A model generated the notes under the pieces. The model did not search any database. It worked only from the letters and a program-made list of their open reading frames with translations, and was not told the DNA's origin. A DNA stretch of 64,000 bases, taken from contig JAHGAU010000004.1 of assembly GCA_019925105.1 (NCBI GenBank), positions 930,001-994,000 on the forward strand. Direction: 5' to 3'. The translations under genes and the position numbers were made by a program. The number at the start of each line of letters is the position of its first letter. Position 1 is the first letter of the stretch. Of the stretch, positions 23,990 through 41,432 are shown piece after piece. This DNA comes from Niebla homalea. Lineage: Eukaryota; Ascomycota; Lecanoromycetes; Lecanorales; Ramalinaceae.

Positions 23990-26900
23990 AAAGGCTTTAT
24001 TAAGCCGTTAGCGATTTATTTATACGTTAAAACGTATTTTAAATTTACCCGGTTATTTTTTATAACTTTTTAAAGTTAATGCTATTAAATACTTATATAC
24101 TTAATCCGGATATAGAATATAAGGTTCTTAATAAAAGCTATAACGTCTTAATTATTTCCATAAACAATAACGGTAAAAAGGTTCCCGGCTTAATACGGTT
24201 TAATTTTACTTAAAAGCTACTTAAGCTATAAAGCCTTTTTAATTATCTATATTTATCTTATATATTCCGCTTTATAAATAGAAAAAGCAACCGTAACTTA
24301 ACGCTTAAATTACTAATTAATTGCGGTATTTCCGATATTAAATATATAGCCCGTAATAAACTTCCGGGTTAAATTTACGGTAAAGTCGGAGTTAATATAG
24401 TTATTAAAAGCTTTTAATTTACCCCGGTATATTAACTAAAAGGTAACGGTAATACGGAGGTAACGTAAAATTCTTTTTATTAACTTTTAATAATATTTAA
24501 TAGGATTTAAGGTATATCGGTTAATTATTAAAATAAAATAAGCGATATTTAAATAAGTTTTAAGTATAATATATATTAAAAAACTTATAATTAATTAATA
24601 TTTCTTCCGGAAAATTAAGTCGGTTTTATAACCTTTAAATATAAGCTCCGGCTTATATTTTAACTTTATAAGGATATATATAAAAGTAATATCCTATTAC
24701 TTATAGTTTTTAATAATTCTTTCTATATAAACCTTTTAATTAAGTCGGAGCGTTCTATTTTAACGGTTTTTTATAATAATTATACTTAAGTAATAATAGA
24801 TTAACCTTAAGTTAAATATACGGAATTAATTATTAAGTACCTTTTTTAGGGTTATAATACCTTCTTTAAATAAGTTAATAATCAGGATATCGTCCACGTA
24901 AAAAGTTATAATCGTCCTATCTTTAGGGTATATAAATACGTAATAGTCCGTAAGTATCAGCTTAAACCCTTGCTTCTCCATAAAGGTAAAGAAGTAATAA
25001 TACCATAATCGAGGGGATTGCTTCAGTCCGTAGAGGGCCTTATTGAGTTTGCAGTATATGTCGGTGCCCTTCTCCCAGCCACGGGGTTGCATCACCCATG
25101 GGTATATCGTTCAGGATATTATCAATAAAGGCGTCATTATAGACCTGGTTCTCGTAATTCTCCTTTAAAGCAGGGACTTATTAAGGCTATACATCCTTTT
25201 TTAAACGCTGAATCTTCTCCGTTAAAGTATTTTTATCGGAGTTATTTAACGGAATAATCTTCCGTTCCTTAATATAAATGTTATAAAATCGTTTTATTTT
25301 CTTATTAAAAGTTTATACTTAAGGGTTAAAGACCCGGTATATCTTAATAATCTTATTATCGTAGCTTAATAAAATAAATAAATCGGTTCTTTTATTTAAA
25401 GAAATTTAATACTTTATAATCTTAATTTATATTAATAACTTAATTACTTATAAGTATAATAGGTCCGGTTCTTAATTATATTACGTTTAATATAGGGTAA
25501 TTTTTTTTTCCAAGTTAAACGTAAATTCCCTTATAATAAAATAATTAATAATTATAATAATTTCCGGCTATAAATTCTTAAGTAAGTTTATATTATAGAT
25601 TATTATACGGGTTTATTCTTTAATTTCCTGGTTAAATTTTTCATTTATAGGGTTTTATTTAAGGTTACTTTATATTATTAATTTATAAATAATACTATAG
25701 TTTTTAAGGTAATCTTAAAAGTCTTTTAATATATATTTACCCCCGTTATCTACCCGTAAGCGCCTGATTTTCCGGTTAATAATTTCGTATTTAACTTAAA
25801 ACTATTTAAATTTACAGGCTATATCCGACTTATAAATTATTAAGTAAACTTTTAATATATAAATAAAATTATCCCGGAAAGTAATAAAATATTTAATTAT
25901 ATTAAAGTTTACCGGCTTAATAAGCCCCGTAACGTTTAAATAAATAAACTTTAACGGAGTAATTTTTAACTTAAGATATCCTTTATAAAGCTAAAAGGTT
26001 ATTTTATTAAAAGCGTAATATATATATATTACCTCCTTTAAGGGCTTTTCTTACTCCTTTTATTTACGTTTAAGGGATATCTTTATTAATACCGTAATTA
26101 ACTTAATAATAGATTAAAGGCTAAAATATTTTATCTTTATATATTAAGTTAATATATCGTTTAATACGTTAAATACCGTTATTATTAATTAAGGTAATAT
26201 TTAGAAATTTAATATAAAGAATTATCCTTACCGGGAATATATAAATTTACTGGGTTTTTTAATTATTATCCGTTTAACCCGGGAAGTCATTATTTTAGCT
26301 TTATTATTTAAAAGTTAAATCTTTAAAAGAAGATTTACTTTATTATCGGGGGAGTAAATAAAGTTTAAAAACTTAATTATTATCTTTTTCCCGTTAATAT
26401 TATAAATTACCCAGGCGATATTAATACTATTAATATAATTAATTTACGTTAAATTTAACCTTAAAGATATTATTTAATAAAACTAAAAATCGTTATTAAA
26501 GAATTCTCTTTAATAAAAAAAATATTTATTATAGTTATTATTTAAGATTATTAACTTTTATAAATTAATTAAGTTAATAAATATTATTATATATTTAAGC
26601 TTAACGTTTACGTTTATTATATTATAGATTTCCTTTAAAACCGATAGATTTACCGATATAATAATAATAATAATTTCCTTAATTTTTAACTTCTTTAACC
26701 CTTAATATAACGTCTTAATCCTTTTTTTAAAGTAAAAAACTTAATAATTACTTTCCGGGTATTTATTATTACGGTTTTTACGGTATAATAATTATACTTT
26801 TAATTATTATATTTAATAAAGGACCGTTTATTATTAACCTTTAAAGTTATTAAATAAGATTATAAAATAATATTAATATGGGCTATATTAATTTATCGTT

Positions 26901-28000
26901 TTTCGTTAATAACTTTTAATATAACCTTATTAAAATTAAAAGAATTTTAACTTAAAATAATTTAATTTTAAGTTAAGTTAATATAAAAATATTATTAACC
27001 GTTATTAAAACTAAATAAGAAAAATTAAATAATTATTAAATTAAAGACTTTATATAACTTATTAATAATTAATATTTTAATAATATATTTACGGAATTTA
27101 TAAATAAATTAATTAACCGTTTTATTTAAACCTTTTATTATTATCTTAAATTCTTAAGTTAACTTAATATATAAGCTTAAACCTTAAAATTTAAAATAAA
27201 TAATAAAAGTAATCCAGATTTCTTTAATTATATTTAATTTATTTATAAAATAACGTATATTATCCTTATAGTAAGTTTTAATAATTATAATAGCCTTAAA
27301 TTTATCCTTAATAATTATAAGCTTATAAAAATTATTAAGGATTAATTAATCTTTAACTTATTAATATTATAATATTTATTAACGTTATTTAATTAATAAC
27401 GGAATTATATTAAAAAAAAAACTCCCGGAAACGGAGTTTTTAATTTTAAAGGTTATTTTTAATAAAAAAATAAAAATTTAAAGTCTTTAAATTAATACTT
27501 ATATATAAAGAAATACTAATTATTTAATTAGATTTAAATTTAAAGTTAAGATTAAATAAGAAGTTTAATAAGTTTTTTAACTTTAATAATTTAAATTTTA
27601 ATTAATATTTAATTAATAAGTTATTTAAGGGTAAAAGATATTCTATATTAAATAACGGGATTTAATTTTCTACCCTTAAATAAAGCTTAAAAATTAATTT
27701 ATTAAGCGGTAATATTAAAGGTTCTTTAAATACCTTTAAGTTAAAGCTATCGTAAAACTTTAACGTAAACAGGGGTAAATACTCTTTATTTATATTTTTA
27801 GTTACCTTTTAAGTAGTCCTTTAATTTTCTTTTTGAAAGTCTTTTAAGTAAAAACGGAAGAATTTACTTTTAATTTAACGGTAAAAAATAATAAAAGGAT
27901 TTCCGTATTAATAAAGTAAAGTAATAATATACTTAAGGGTTTTAATAATAAAGCTTAAATTCTGAATAAAGTTTAATTTATTTTAATTAATAATAGATTA
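23990..28000 (-). pseudogene. C1 gag-pol remnant
   Basis: Order on the minus strand: Gag region (right), protease near 26518-26555 (LNNNYNKY, from an LD.G-type site), integrase about 25700-26300, RT, RNase H tail (about 24000-24400). The best part is RT at 24826-25095: KLNKALYGLKQSPRLWY (25010-25062) and an intact catalytic YVDDI at 24886-24900, one of the few non-mutated active sites in the window. The upstream half of RT is deleted (655 bp, not a multiple of three), so the polyprotein would be frameshifted even without RIP. Outer limits are approximate. Confidence 0.8.
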
Positions 28001-28977
28001 AAACTTTATAGATATTTAAGTTATTTTTATGCTTTTTTAAAATTACTTATCCTTTTTACGTTTAATATAATACGGAGAGTTAATTTTTACATTTAATTAT
28101 TACTCTTTATTTTAAAGGTTATAATTTTTATTTATAATTACTTTATTTTTAATTTTCCGGACGTTAATTAAATTAAGGGGCCTTCCGGGTTAATCAAGAT
28201 ATAAAGGATTTAGTAATTAATTTTTAATTTCTTTTTTTTTAAAATATAGAATTTCGGTTTAAATAAATAAACCTTTTTTTTTTTTGGATTTAATCCTTAA
28301 AAATAATCTTAATTAAGTGATTTTAAGGGTAAAATTAAGTCGTATCCTTATTATATAATTAAAGTTATTGTCTTAAAAATAAAAGTTTATTTTAAAGATA
28401 AGATTTTTCATTATAAAAAGTAAAAGTTTGAAGTTTTTTAATTCTATAGCGTTTTATAATCCTTATAAAAGGTCCTATTAAGTAATCGTAACGGCGGAAT
28501 AGGGTTAAAGATCCTTTAAGTTATAAAGAAAATTTAAATCGGGTAGAGATTTTTCATTATAACTATAAGGTTTTTAAGGGTTTAAACTTTAAAAAGTTCA
28601 GTTAAGGTCGAAATTTCCTTATTAAGGCTCCGCCTAGCGTTTTTATATTATAGAGTTAAAACCCCTATATATAGCCGGTTTCCGGCGTATAGGTACCGGC
28701 GTATAACTAACTTATAAGGCTAAAAAATAAGTATCTATACTTTTAATTAATAAATACGTATACCCCGGCAATAATAAAATTAAAGCATTTTATCCTTATA
28801 AAATTTTAGATTATTAAGTTATTAATTAATTTTATAGTTTAAAAATTATAGTTTAATAATATTCTTAAGTAGAATACTTCTATCTTTTAAGTATATTTTA
28901 TATAATAAAATCTTTATATTATAGTTATAAAATTGAATAAGGAAAAGGTATCCTTATAAGGTATTATTATCGCGAAA

Positions 28978-28991
28978 CAGGGCTTATAACC
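28978..28991 (-). promoter_or_regulatory. C1 primer-binding site
   Basis: Reverse complement ggttataagccctg directly follows the 5' LTR in element sense. It is the half-tRNA iMet type, as in C2, C3, D and B1. Confidence 0.7.
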
Positions 28992-29143
28992 TCTTAAAAT
29001 ATAAGGTATAAGTTACTTAATTATTTTCTATATATAGAAGTACGATTAAGTATTCCTGAATCCCGGTTACCCCAATTAAGTCTAGCTTCGGATCATATCT
29101 AATTTACCCGAGTGCCGGGTAACTAATGTGAGTACTTTTAACA
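28992..29143 (-). repeat. C1 5' LTR (152 bp)
   Basis: Ends exactly at acttttaaca, followed by TSD gtaat. This copy keeps the canonical TGTTAAAAGT start in element sense. Confidence 0.94.
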
Positions 29144-29279
29144 GTAATTAGGCTTATTTAAGGTTAACTACGGGTACCGGCGAATCGACAGATATTTATT
29201 ATTGTTTTATCCATATTAACCACGTAACTTACCGGATGGGGTTTAAAGGTTCTTAGCGAAATCGTCCCCCACCCTTGAA

Positions 29280-29332
29280 ATATTCGATTATTCTGTAGTT
29301 TGTCTTCTGCACTCAAAAATGCCATTCCGCCA
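29280..29332 (-). promoter_or_regulatory. Possible RNA polymerase III A and B boxes of E
   Basis: In E sense, TGGCGGAATGG at base 13-23 (29332-29322) resembles the A box of Leu/Ser-type tRNAs (TGGCnnAGTGG). AATCGAATAT at base 56-65 (29289-29280) fits the B box GWTCRANNCC with two RIP-type changes and one other mismatch. Spacing (about 32 bp) is normal for a tRNA-like promoter. Suggestive only. Confidence 0.4.
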
Positions 29333-29358
29333 CGCTCGCCCCCCACCCGGTAAAGATT

Positions 29359-29703
29359 AAAGAGGTTAAACGTAAGGAAATTAGGATAGTTATTAAAATC
29401 TAATAATATAATTTATATAAAGTTAAATTAATAAGTTAACTAAAAACGGTCTTAACACGGGAGTAAAGTTAATTAAATCAAACCGGGTAAAAAACTATAA
29501 CGGATAACGTAAAGAAAAGGAAGCTTATTATAACGTTAATTCTTAGGTCCGGCCGCCTTAAAGCGATAACGGTAATTATAAAAAACCAGGATAAATAACG
29601 TTTAACTTTAATAAGGGGTTAATAACTTAAATAAAAAGTTAATAGAAAGGCCCCGATAAAAGTCAATATATAATATATTAATACTTTTAAGAATAATATA
29701 ATA
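29359..29703 (+). pseudogene. LINE4 piece 2: ORF1 end and start of ORF2
   Basis: Begins aaagaggttaaacgtaagg, matching LINE3 at about 17337, and ends at the C2 TSD (29699-29703, taata). It covers the Lys-rich end of ORF1 and the junction to ORF2. RIP stops present. Confidence 0.75.
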
Positions 29704-29855
29704 TATTAAAAGTACTCACATTAGTTACCCGGCACTCGGGTAGATTAGATATGATCCGAAGCTAGACCTAATCGGGATAGCTGGGATTTAAGAGTACTTA
29801 ATCGCACTTCTATATATAGAGAATAATTAAGTAATTTATATTTTATATTTTAAGA
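29704..29855 (+). repeat. C2 5' LTR (152 bp)
   Basis: Starts tattaaaagtactcacatta; the first half is almost unmutated, the second half is RIP-affected. Ends ttttaaga, followed by the PBS. Confidence 0.94.
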
Positions 29856-29871
29856 AGTTATAAGCCCGGCC
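29856..29871 (+). promoter_or_regulatory. C2 primer-binding site
   Basis: agttataagcccggcc immediately after the LTR. Same half-tRNA iMet type as in C3 and D. It matches the complement of an initiator tRNA anticodon stem with CAT anticodon if the TAA of the site is read as RIP-changed TGA. Confidence 0.7.
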
Positions 29872-31000
29872 TCATAATAGCGATGCCCTATAGGGATAAC
29901 TTTTTTTTTATTTAATTTTATAATTATAATATAGAAATCTTACCGTATAAAATATACTTAAAAAATGGAAGTATTTTACTTAAGAATATTATTAAACTAT
30001 AATCTTTAAGCTATAAAGCTAGTTAATAACTTAATAATCTAAAATTCTATAAGGATAAGATACCTTAATTTTACCACTGCCGGGGTATATATATTTATTA
30101 ATTAAAAAGTATAAATGCTTATTTCCCAGCCTTATAGGCCAGTTATACGCCGGCGCCTATACGCCGGAAACCGGCTGTATACAGGGGCCTCGGCTCTATA
30201 ATGCAAAGCGTTAGGTGGAGCCTTAATAGGGGTCTTAATTGGGAAATTTTAACCTTAATTAAACTCTTTAAAGTCTAAACCCTCAAAAACCTTACAGTTA
30301 TAATGAGAAATCTCTACCCGATCTAAACTCTCTTTATAACTTAAAGGATTTTTAACCCTGTTCCGCCGTTAAGATTATTTAATTAAAACCTTTTATAAGG
30401 ATTACGGAACGTTATAGGGTTAAGAAAACTTTAAACTTTTACTTTTTATAATAAAAAATCTTATCTTTAAGATAAACTTTTATTTTTAAGATAATAACTT
30501 TAATTATATAAGTAAAAATATAACTTAATTTTATCCTTAGAATTACTTAATTAAGATTATTTTTAAGGATTAAATTTAAGGAGAAAAAAGTTTATTTATT
30601 TAAATTAAAATTCTACGTTTTAAACGGGAAAGTTAAAAACCAGCCATTAAATCCTTTATATCTTAATTGGCTTAAAAAATTACTTAATTTAATTAACGCC
30701 CGAAAGTTTAAGGATAAGGTAATTATAAGTGGAGATTATAGCCTCTAAAATAAAAAGTAATAATTGAATATAGAAATTAGCTCTCCGTACTATATTAAAC
30801 GTAAAAGGGATAAACAATTTTAAAAAAGTATAATAATAACCTAGATATCCGCGAAATTTTAATTTATTATTAATTGAAATAAATTAAACTTTATTCGGAA
30901 TTCAGGCTTTATTATTAAAACCTTTAAGTATATTATTACTTTACTTTATTAATACGGAAATCCTTTTATTACTTTTTATTATTAAGTTAAGAGTAAATTC
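29872..31000 (+). other. C2 leader region
   Basis: About 1.1 kb without a recognisable frame. It has a GC-richer patch at 30125-30240 (gcgcctatacgccggaaacc and neighbours) that is conserved in C1 and C3. It is probably untranslated leader and/or the start of Gag; no start codon can be chosen. Confidence 0.45.
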
Positions 31001-34000
31001 TTCCGTTTTTATTTAAGAAACCTTTAGAAAGAAAATTAAAGGACTACTTAAGAAGTAATTAAAAACGTAAATAAAAAGTATTTACCCTTATTTACGTTAA
31101 AGTTTTACGATAACTTTAACTTAAAGGTATTTAAAAAACCTTTAATATTACCGCTTAATAAATTAATCTTTAAGTTCCATTTAAAGGTAAAAAGCTAAAT
31201 CCCGTTATTTAATACGGAATATCCTTTACTTTTAAACGACTTATTAATTAAATATTAATTAAAATTTAAATCGTTAAAGTTAAAAAACTTATTAAACTTC
31301 TTATTTAATTTTAACCTTAAGTTTAAATTTAATTAAGTAATTAATATTTCTTTACGTATAAATATTAATTTAAAGATTTTAAGTTTTTATTTTCTTATTA
31401 AAAATAACCTTTATAATTAAAAATTCTGCTTTTAAAAGTTTTTTTTTTAATATAATTTTATTATTAATCGAATAATATTAATAAATATTATAATATTAAT
31501 AAGTTAAGGATTAATTAATCCTTAATAACTTTTATAAGCTTATAACTATTAAAGATAAACTTAAGGTTAATATAATTATTAAAACTTACTATAAAGATAA
31601 TATATATTACCTTATAAATAAATTAAATATAATTAAAGAAATCTAAATTATTTTTATTATTTATTTTAAACTTTAAGGTTTAAATTTATATATTAAGTTA
31701 ACTTAAGAGTTAAAATAATAATAAAAGGTTTAAATAAAACGGTTAATTAATTTATTTATAAATTCCGTAAGTATATTATTAAAATATTAATTATTAATAA
31801 GTTATATAAAGTTTTTAATTTAATAATTATTTAATTTTTCTTATTTAATTTTAATAACGGTTAATAATATTTTTATATTAATTTAATTTAAAATTAAATT
31901 ATCTTAAGTTAAAATTCTTTTAATTTTAATAAAATTATATTAAAAGTTATTAATAAAGAACTATAAATTAATATAGCCCGTATTAATATTATTTTATAAT
32001 TTTATTTAATAACTTTAAAGGTTAATAATAAATAATTTTTTATTAAATATAATAATTAAAAGTATAATTATTATACCGTAAAAGGCCATAATAATAAATA
32101 TCCGGAAAATAATTATTAAATTTTTTACCTTAAAATTTTTTTAAGACGTTATATTAAGGGTTAAAGAAATTAAAAATTAAGGAAGTTATTATTATTATTA
32201 TATTAATAAATTTATCGGTTTTAAGGGAGGTCTATAATATAATAAACGTAAACGTTAAGTTTAAATATATAATAATATTTATTAATTTAATTAATTTATA
32301 AAAGTTAATAATTTTAAATAACGGATATAATAAATATTTTTTTTATTAAAAAGAATTCTTTAATAATAATTTTTAACCTTATTAAATAGTATTTTTAAGG
32401 TTAAATTTAACGTAAATTAATTATATTAACCGTATTAATACCGCCCGGGTAATTTATAATATTAACGGGAAAAAGATAATAATTAAGTTTTTAAATTTTA
32501 TTTATTCCCTTAATAATAAAGTGAATTTTTTTTAAAAAATTTAATTTTTAAATAATAAAATTAAAATAATAACTTCCCGGGTTAAACGGATAATAATTAA
32601 AAAACCCGGTAAATTTATATATTCCCGGTAAAAATAACTTTTTATATTAAATCTTTAAGTATTATTTTAATTAATAATAGCGGTATTTAATATATTAAAC
32701 GATATATTAACTTAATATATAAGGATAAAATATTTCGGTTTTTAATCCATTATTAAGTTAATTACGGTATTAATAAAGATATCTTTTAAACGTAAATAAA
32801 AAAAATAAAAAGAGCTTTTAAAGGAGATAATATATATATATTACGTTTTTAATAAGATAACCTTTTAGCCTTATAAAGGATATCTTAAATTAAAAATTAC
32901 TTTATTAAAGTTTATTTACTTAAACGTTACGGGGTTTATTAAGTTAATAAGTTTTAATATAATTAAATATTTTATTATTTTCCGGGATAACTTTATTTAT
33001 ATATTAAAAGTTTACCCGGTAATCTATAAGTTAAATATAGTCCGTAAATTTAAGTAATTTTAAGTTAAATATAAAACTATTAACCGGAAAATCAGACGTT
33101 TACGGGTTAATAATAAGGGTAAATATATATTAAAGGACTTTTAAGATTATTTTAAAGACTATAATATTATTTATAAATTAACGGTATAAAGTAACCTTAA
33201 ATAAAACCCTATAAGTGAAAAATTTAACCGGGAAATTAAAAAGCGGACCTATATAATAATTTATAATATAAATTTATTTAAGAATTTATAGCCGGAAATC
33301 GTTATAATTATTAATTATTTTATTATAAAGGAATTTACGTTTAATTTAAAAGGGAAAATTACTTTATATTAAACGTAATATAATTAAGAATTAAACCTAT
33401 TATACTTATAAATAATTAAATTATTAATGAAAATTAAGATTATAAAATATCGGACCTTTTTAAATAAAAGGGTTAATTTATTTATTTTATTAAACTATAA
33501 TAATAAAATTACTAAAATATACCGGATCTTTAATCTTTAAGTATGGATTTTCAATAAGAAGGTAAAATGATTTTATAACGTTTATATTAAGGAACGGAAA
33601 ATCACTCCATTAAATAATTTTGATAAAAATATTTTAACGGAAAAAATTTAACGTTTAAAAAAAAATATATAGCCTTAATAAATCTTTACTTTAAAAAAGA
33701 ATTATAAGAACTAGGTCTATAATAACGTCTTTATTAATAATATCTTAAATAATATAATTTTAATTAAGGAATAAGGAAATTACCCTTAAATTTAATATAA
33801 TTAAAACGAGCAATAATTTAATAAATTATAAGAAGAAATTAAAATTATCCTCTAAGGTAATTTTAAGCTTAAAATCCTTAAATACTTAAAACTCTAAAAT
33901 ATATTTTTAAACCCGTTATTTACCTTTATTAATATAATTATCTTAAATAAAGAAAAAAATATCTATTACTTAACGTTAATATTATTTAAGAATTAACCAG

Positions 34001-35267
34001 AACTATTTAAGTTAAAAACCTATTAAGAAGTTATAAAAAATATTTATTATAAAATAAATTAATAAACAACGGAAAAAGACGAATATAACTCTTATATTAA
34101 AAATAGTACCTAAATATTTGTATTTAAGTATATTATACCCCCGGATATAATTATTCTGAAGGAATAATAAGTCTATATTCTTAAGAGAAACGTTAATAAT
34201 TTAATTATTTAATATAAAACTTATTAAGTAATCCGTAATTATAAGTAACGGGAAGGTATCAATTATAATAAAACCTTTACTTTAATAATAAAGCTTATAA
34301 GTTATAAGGTATTTTTTATATTAATAGCGGTTAACGATTAAAACTTAAAATAAATGGACGTAAAGACGGCTTTTTTTTATAACTTAATTAAGGAAAAAGT
34401 CTATATAAAGTAACCTTATAATTAAATAAAGGGCACGGATATATATTATAAGCTTAATAAAATCCTTTATAGATTAAAATAATCCTTTCGATTATAATAT
34501 TATTATTTTTTTACCTTTATAGAGAAGTAAAGGTTTAAACCGATACTTATAGATTATTACGTATTTATATACCCCGGAAATAAGATGATTATAGCTTTTT
34601 ATATAAATAATATCTTAATTATTAATCCGTTTAAGGAAAATATTATAACCTTAAAAAAGGTACTTAATAATTAATTTTATATATTTAATTTAAGGTTAAT
34701 CTATTATTATTTAAGTATAATTATTATAAGAAACCGTTAAAATAAAACGCTCCAACTTAATTAAGAAATTTATATAGAAAAATTCGTTAAAGAATATAAA
34801 TAATAAAATATTATATTTATATATATCCTTATAAAGTTAAAGTATAAGTTAAAGTTTATATTTAAAAGTTATAAGGTTAATCCAATTTTCCGGAAAAAAT
34901 ATTAATCGGTTATAAACTCTTTAATATATATTATATTTAAAATTCACTTAAATATTACTTACTTTATTTTAATAATTAATTAATATACCTTAAATCTTAT
35001 TAAATATTATTAAAAGTTAATAAGAAGAATTTTACGTTATTTCCGTATTATTATTACCTTTTAATTAATATATTAAGGTAAATTAAAAACTTTTAATAAT
35101 TATATTAATTCCGACTTTACCGTAAATTCAATCCGGAGGTTTATTATGGGCTACGTATTTAATATCGGAAATACCGCAATTAACTAATAATTTAAGCGTT
35201 AAGCCACGGTTATTTTCTTTACTTATAAAGCGGAATATATAAGATAAATATAAATAATTAAGGAAAC
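31001..35267 (+). pseudogene. C2 gag-pol remnant, part before D
   Basis: Gag occupies the first part (no clear motif). Protease: ILNNGYNKY at 32311, with catalytic Asp (32317) now Asn and Cys/His now Tyr. Integrase: FIYLNVTGFIK at 32914 (first catalytic Asp codon 32923 now Asn), RLRVNNKGKYI near 33096, SN…NPISEKFNREI near 33190-33240. RT: MDVKTAFFY at 34354, unmutated; KLNKILYRLK near 34450; YINNILIIN near 34600 (Asp-Asp now Asn-Asn). RNase H: YINSDF at 35101 and TYKAEYI near 35220. All positions checked (32317, 32923, 34357, 35101) share one frame. Confidence 0.85.
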
Positions 35268-35405
35268 TGTCAGAAGTGCAGAAGGCGAAGACCTCGGCTA
35301 TTACCAAAAGAGGGCTAATCTACTTCCTAAACTTCTCATAGATAGATATCGCTTAGCACCTTATATAGTACTTAATTAAGTAAGTTATACCCTATTAATT
35401 CAATA
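35268..35405 (+). repeat. D 5' LTR (138 bp)
   Basis: Starts tgtcagaagtgcag; ends ttcaata (RIP form of TTCAACA). The first half is unmutated and the second half shows RIP, the reverse of the 3' LTR. Confidence 0.95.
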
Positions 35406-35420
35406 AGTTATAAGCCCGGC
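35406..35420 (+). promoter_or_regulatory. D primer-binding site
   Basis: agttataagcccggc directly after the LTR. It is identical in its core to the C2 and C3 sites although the LTRs are unrelated, which supports a conserved primer (half initiator tRNA-Met). Confidence 0.75.
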
Positions 35421-36463
35421 TTATATATTTACTATTGCGTTTAGTAATTAGCAAGTTTTAATAACGATAGCTTAAACACCTTAAGAGCCGTATTATCGCT
35501 CCGTTAATATCGTAATAGCTCTTATTATTATTATAACTGTTATAGTTGCTTAGCAGTTTTATTGATTTAAGTTTTAACCACTTAAAAATAAGGAAACTGG
35601 GACGGAAAATAAAAAGGCTAGGACGTTACCTAGCTTAAAACTATTATTTATACGCAGACTATAAAGTATAATAGCCTTATATACCGATCTACGTATACGC
35701 TACAAAAGTATAAGAGTACCTATAGGGCCGTTGGATCGGCGGATCCTTAATATACGCGTTAATACCTTTAAAGAATAGGGGGAAACGTTTATTTATTATT
35801 AAGGTAAATAAAGCGGCTTATAAAGCCTACTATTATATATATTTAGTTTCTTGACTAAGTTAATTATTTAGTTTAAGTTATTATTATTCCAGCCCTATAC
35901 TAAAGTTTACCTTAGTTACCGTATTAAAGTTTAAATATAAAGAAAAATAAATCATTTATTTTTAAGGCTTTTTTTTTATTAAAATTATTAAAACTTAAAT
36001 TAATTATAGCTTTATTTTTTAGGGCTCTTTATTAAGATTTTTATTATTATTAAAATTATTAAGAATATATCGATTATCCTGATTTATACGTTCTATTACT
36101 TTAACCCGTAATTAAACTATCTGTTTTTAAATAACGTTTTTTTACCCGGCGTATTATATATACTTTATAAGGTTTATGCCTTAAACGGTCCGTTAAGATT
36201 AAGAAGCTTTATTACTTATTATTAACCTTTAAATTACGGTTCTCATTAAGTAAGAAGAAACTCTGGGTTTATTACCGTTTACTTTATAAGACGTTCCGTT
36301 TTATACATATATTATTCAGGAAAGCTATAGTCTTAAAGGATAATGACCTAGAGTATTATTTATTACTATCGTTATTTAAGTTATCCTTATTTAAGGGTTT
36401 AATATTATTAATTATAATCCCATCGCCTTTTAACGATAAAGATCTCTTTAACCTTTAAACTAG
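35421..36463 (+). other. D leader region
   Basis: About 1 kb between the PBS and the ATT array with no sustained frame. Moderately RIP-affected, with GC-richer spots (for example 35580-35730). Probably untranslated leader with packaging signals; nothing specific recognised. Confidence 0.5.
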
Positions 36464-41250
<4,787 letters not shown>

Positions 41251-41432
41251 AATTTAAAAATCATTTAAAATTGGAGTAACTATACCTCTAGAGTTTAAGA
41301 TATACCTTTTACTATTAAAGTTAAGATGGATATACCCGTTATTGCGGTAATACGGTTTAATAAGAGCTTTTACTTTTTACTTAATAAATAATACGGTATT
41401 ATAATATTATAAAGCTATTAATTAAGTGGGAG

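Larger units (their letters stand above)
23204..29143 (-). mobile_element. C1: complete copia element with internal deletion
   Basis: 5940 bp, minus strand, inserted in E with TSD gtaat (23199-23203 and 29144-29148). The 152 bp LTRs are at both ends, the PPT is next to the left LTR and the PBS next to the right LTR. Compared with C4 it lacks about 655 bp between the RT core and the sequence upstream of it, at 25083-25093. Without that loss it would be about 6.6 kb, like C2. A patch around the deletion (about 24990-25180) is strikingly free of RIP. Confidence 0.95.
22667..29344 (-). mobile_element. E: short SINE-like element with LINE tail, split by C1
   Basis: Own sequence is 22667-23203 and 29149-29344, about 733 bp, minus strand, flanked by a perfect 14 bp TSD acccggtaaagatt (22653-22666 and 29345-29358). 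The 3' end carries a GATT-type tail and the block …gtattatggaacgccg, matching the LINE 3' ends (cggcgttcc.taatac on the plus strand). The rest shows no LINE ORF similarity that I can see. The 5' 196 bp are free of RIP, GC-balanced, and have tRNA-like promoter boxes. It is most likely a SINE mobilised by the LINE family; the alternative is an internally deleted LINE of another family. Confidence 0.6.

Noticed and set aside
29164..29346. 60-codon minus-strand frame at the 5' end of E
   Set aside because: Its first codon is GTG inside the TSD, it crosses the tRNA-like boxes, and no protein family is recognisable. E is better read as non-coding.
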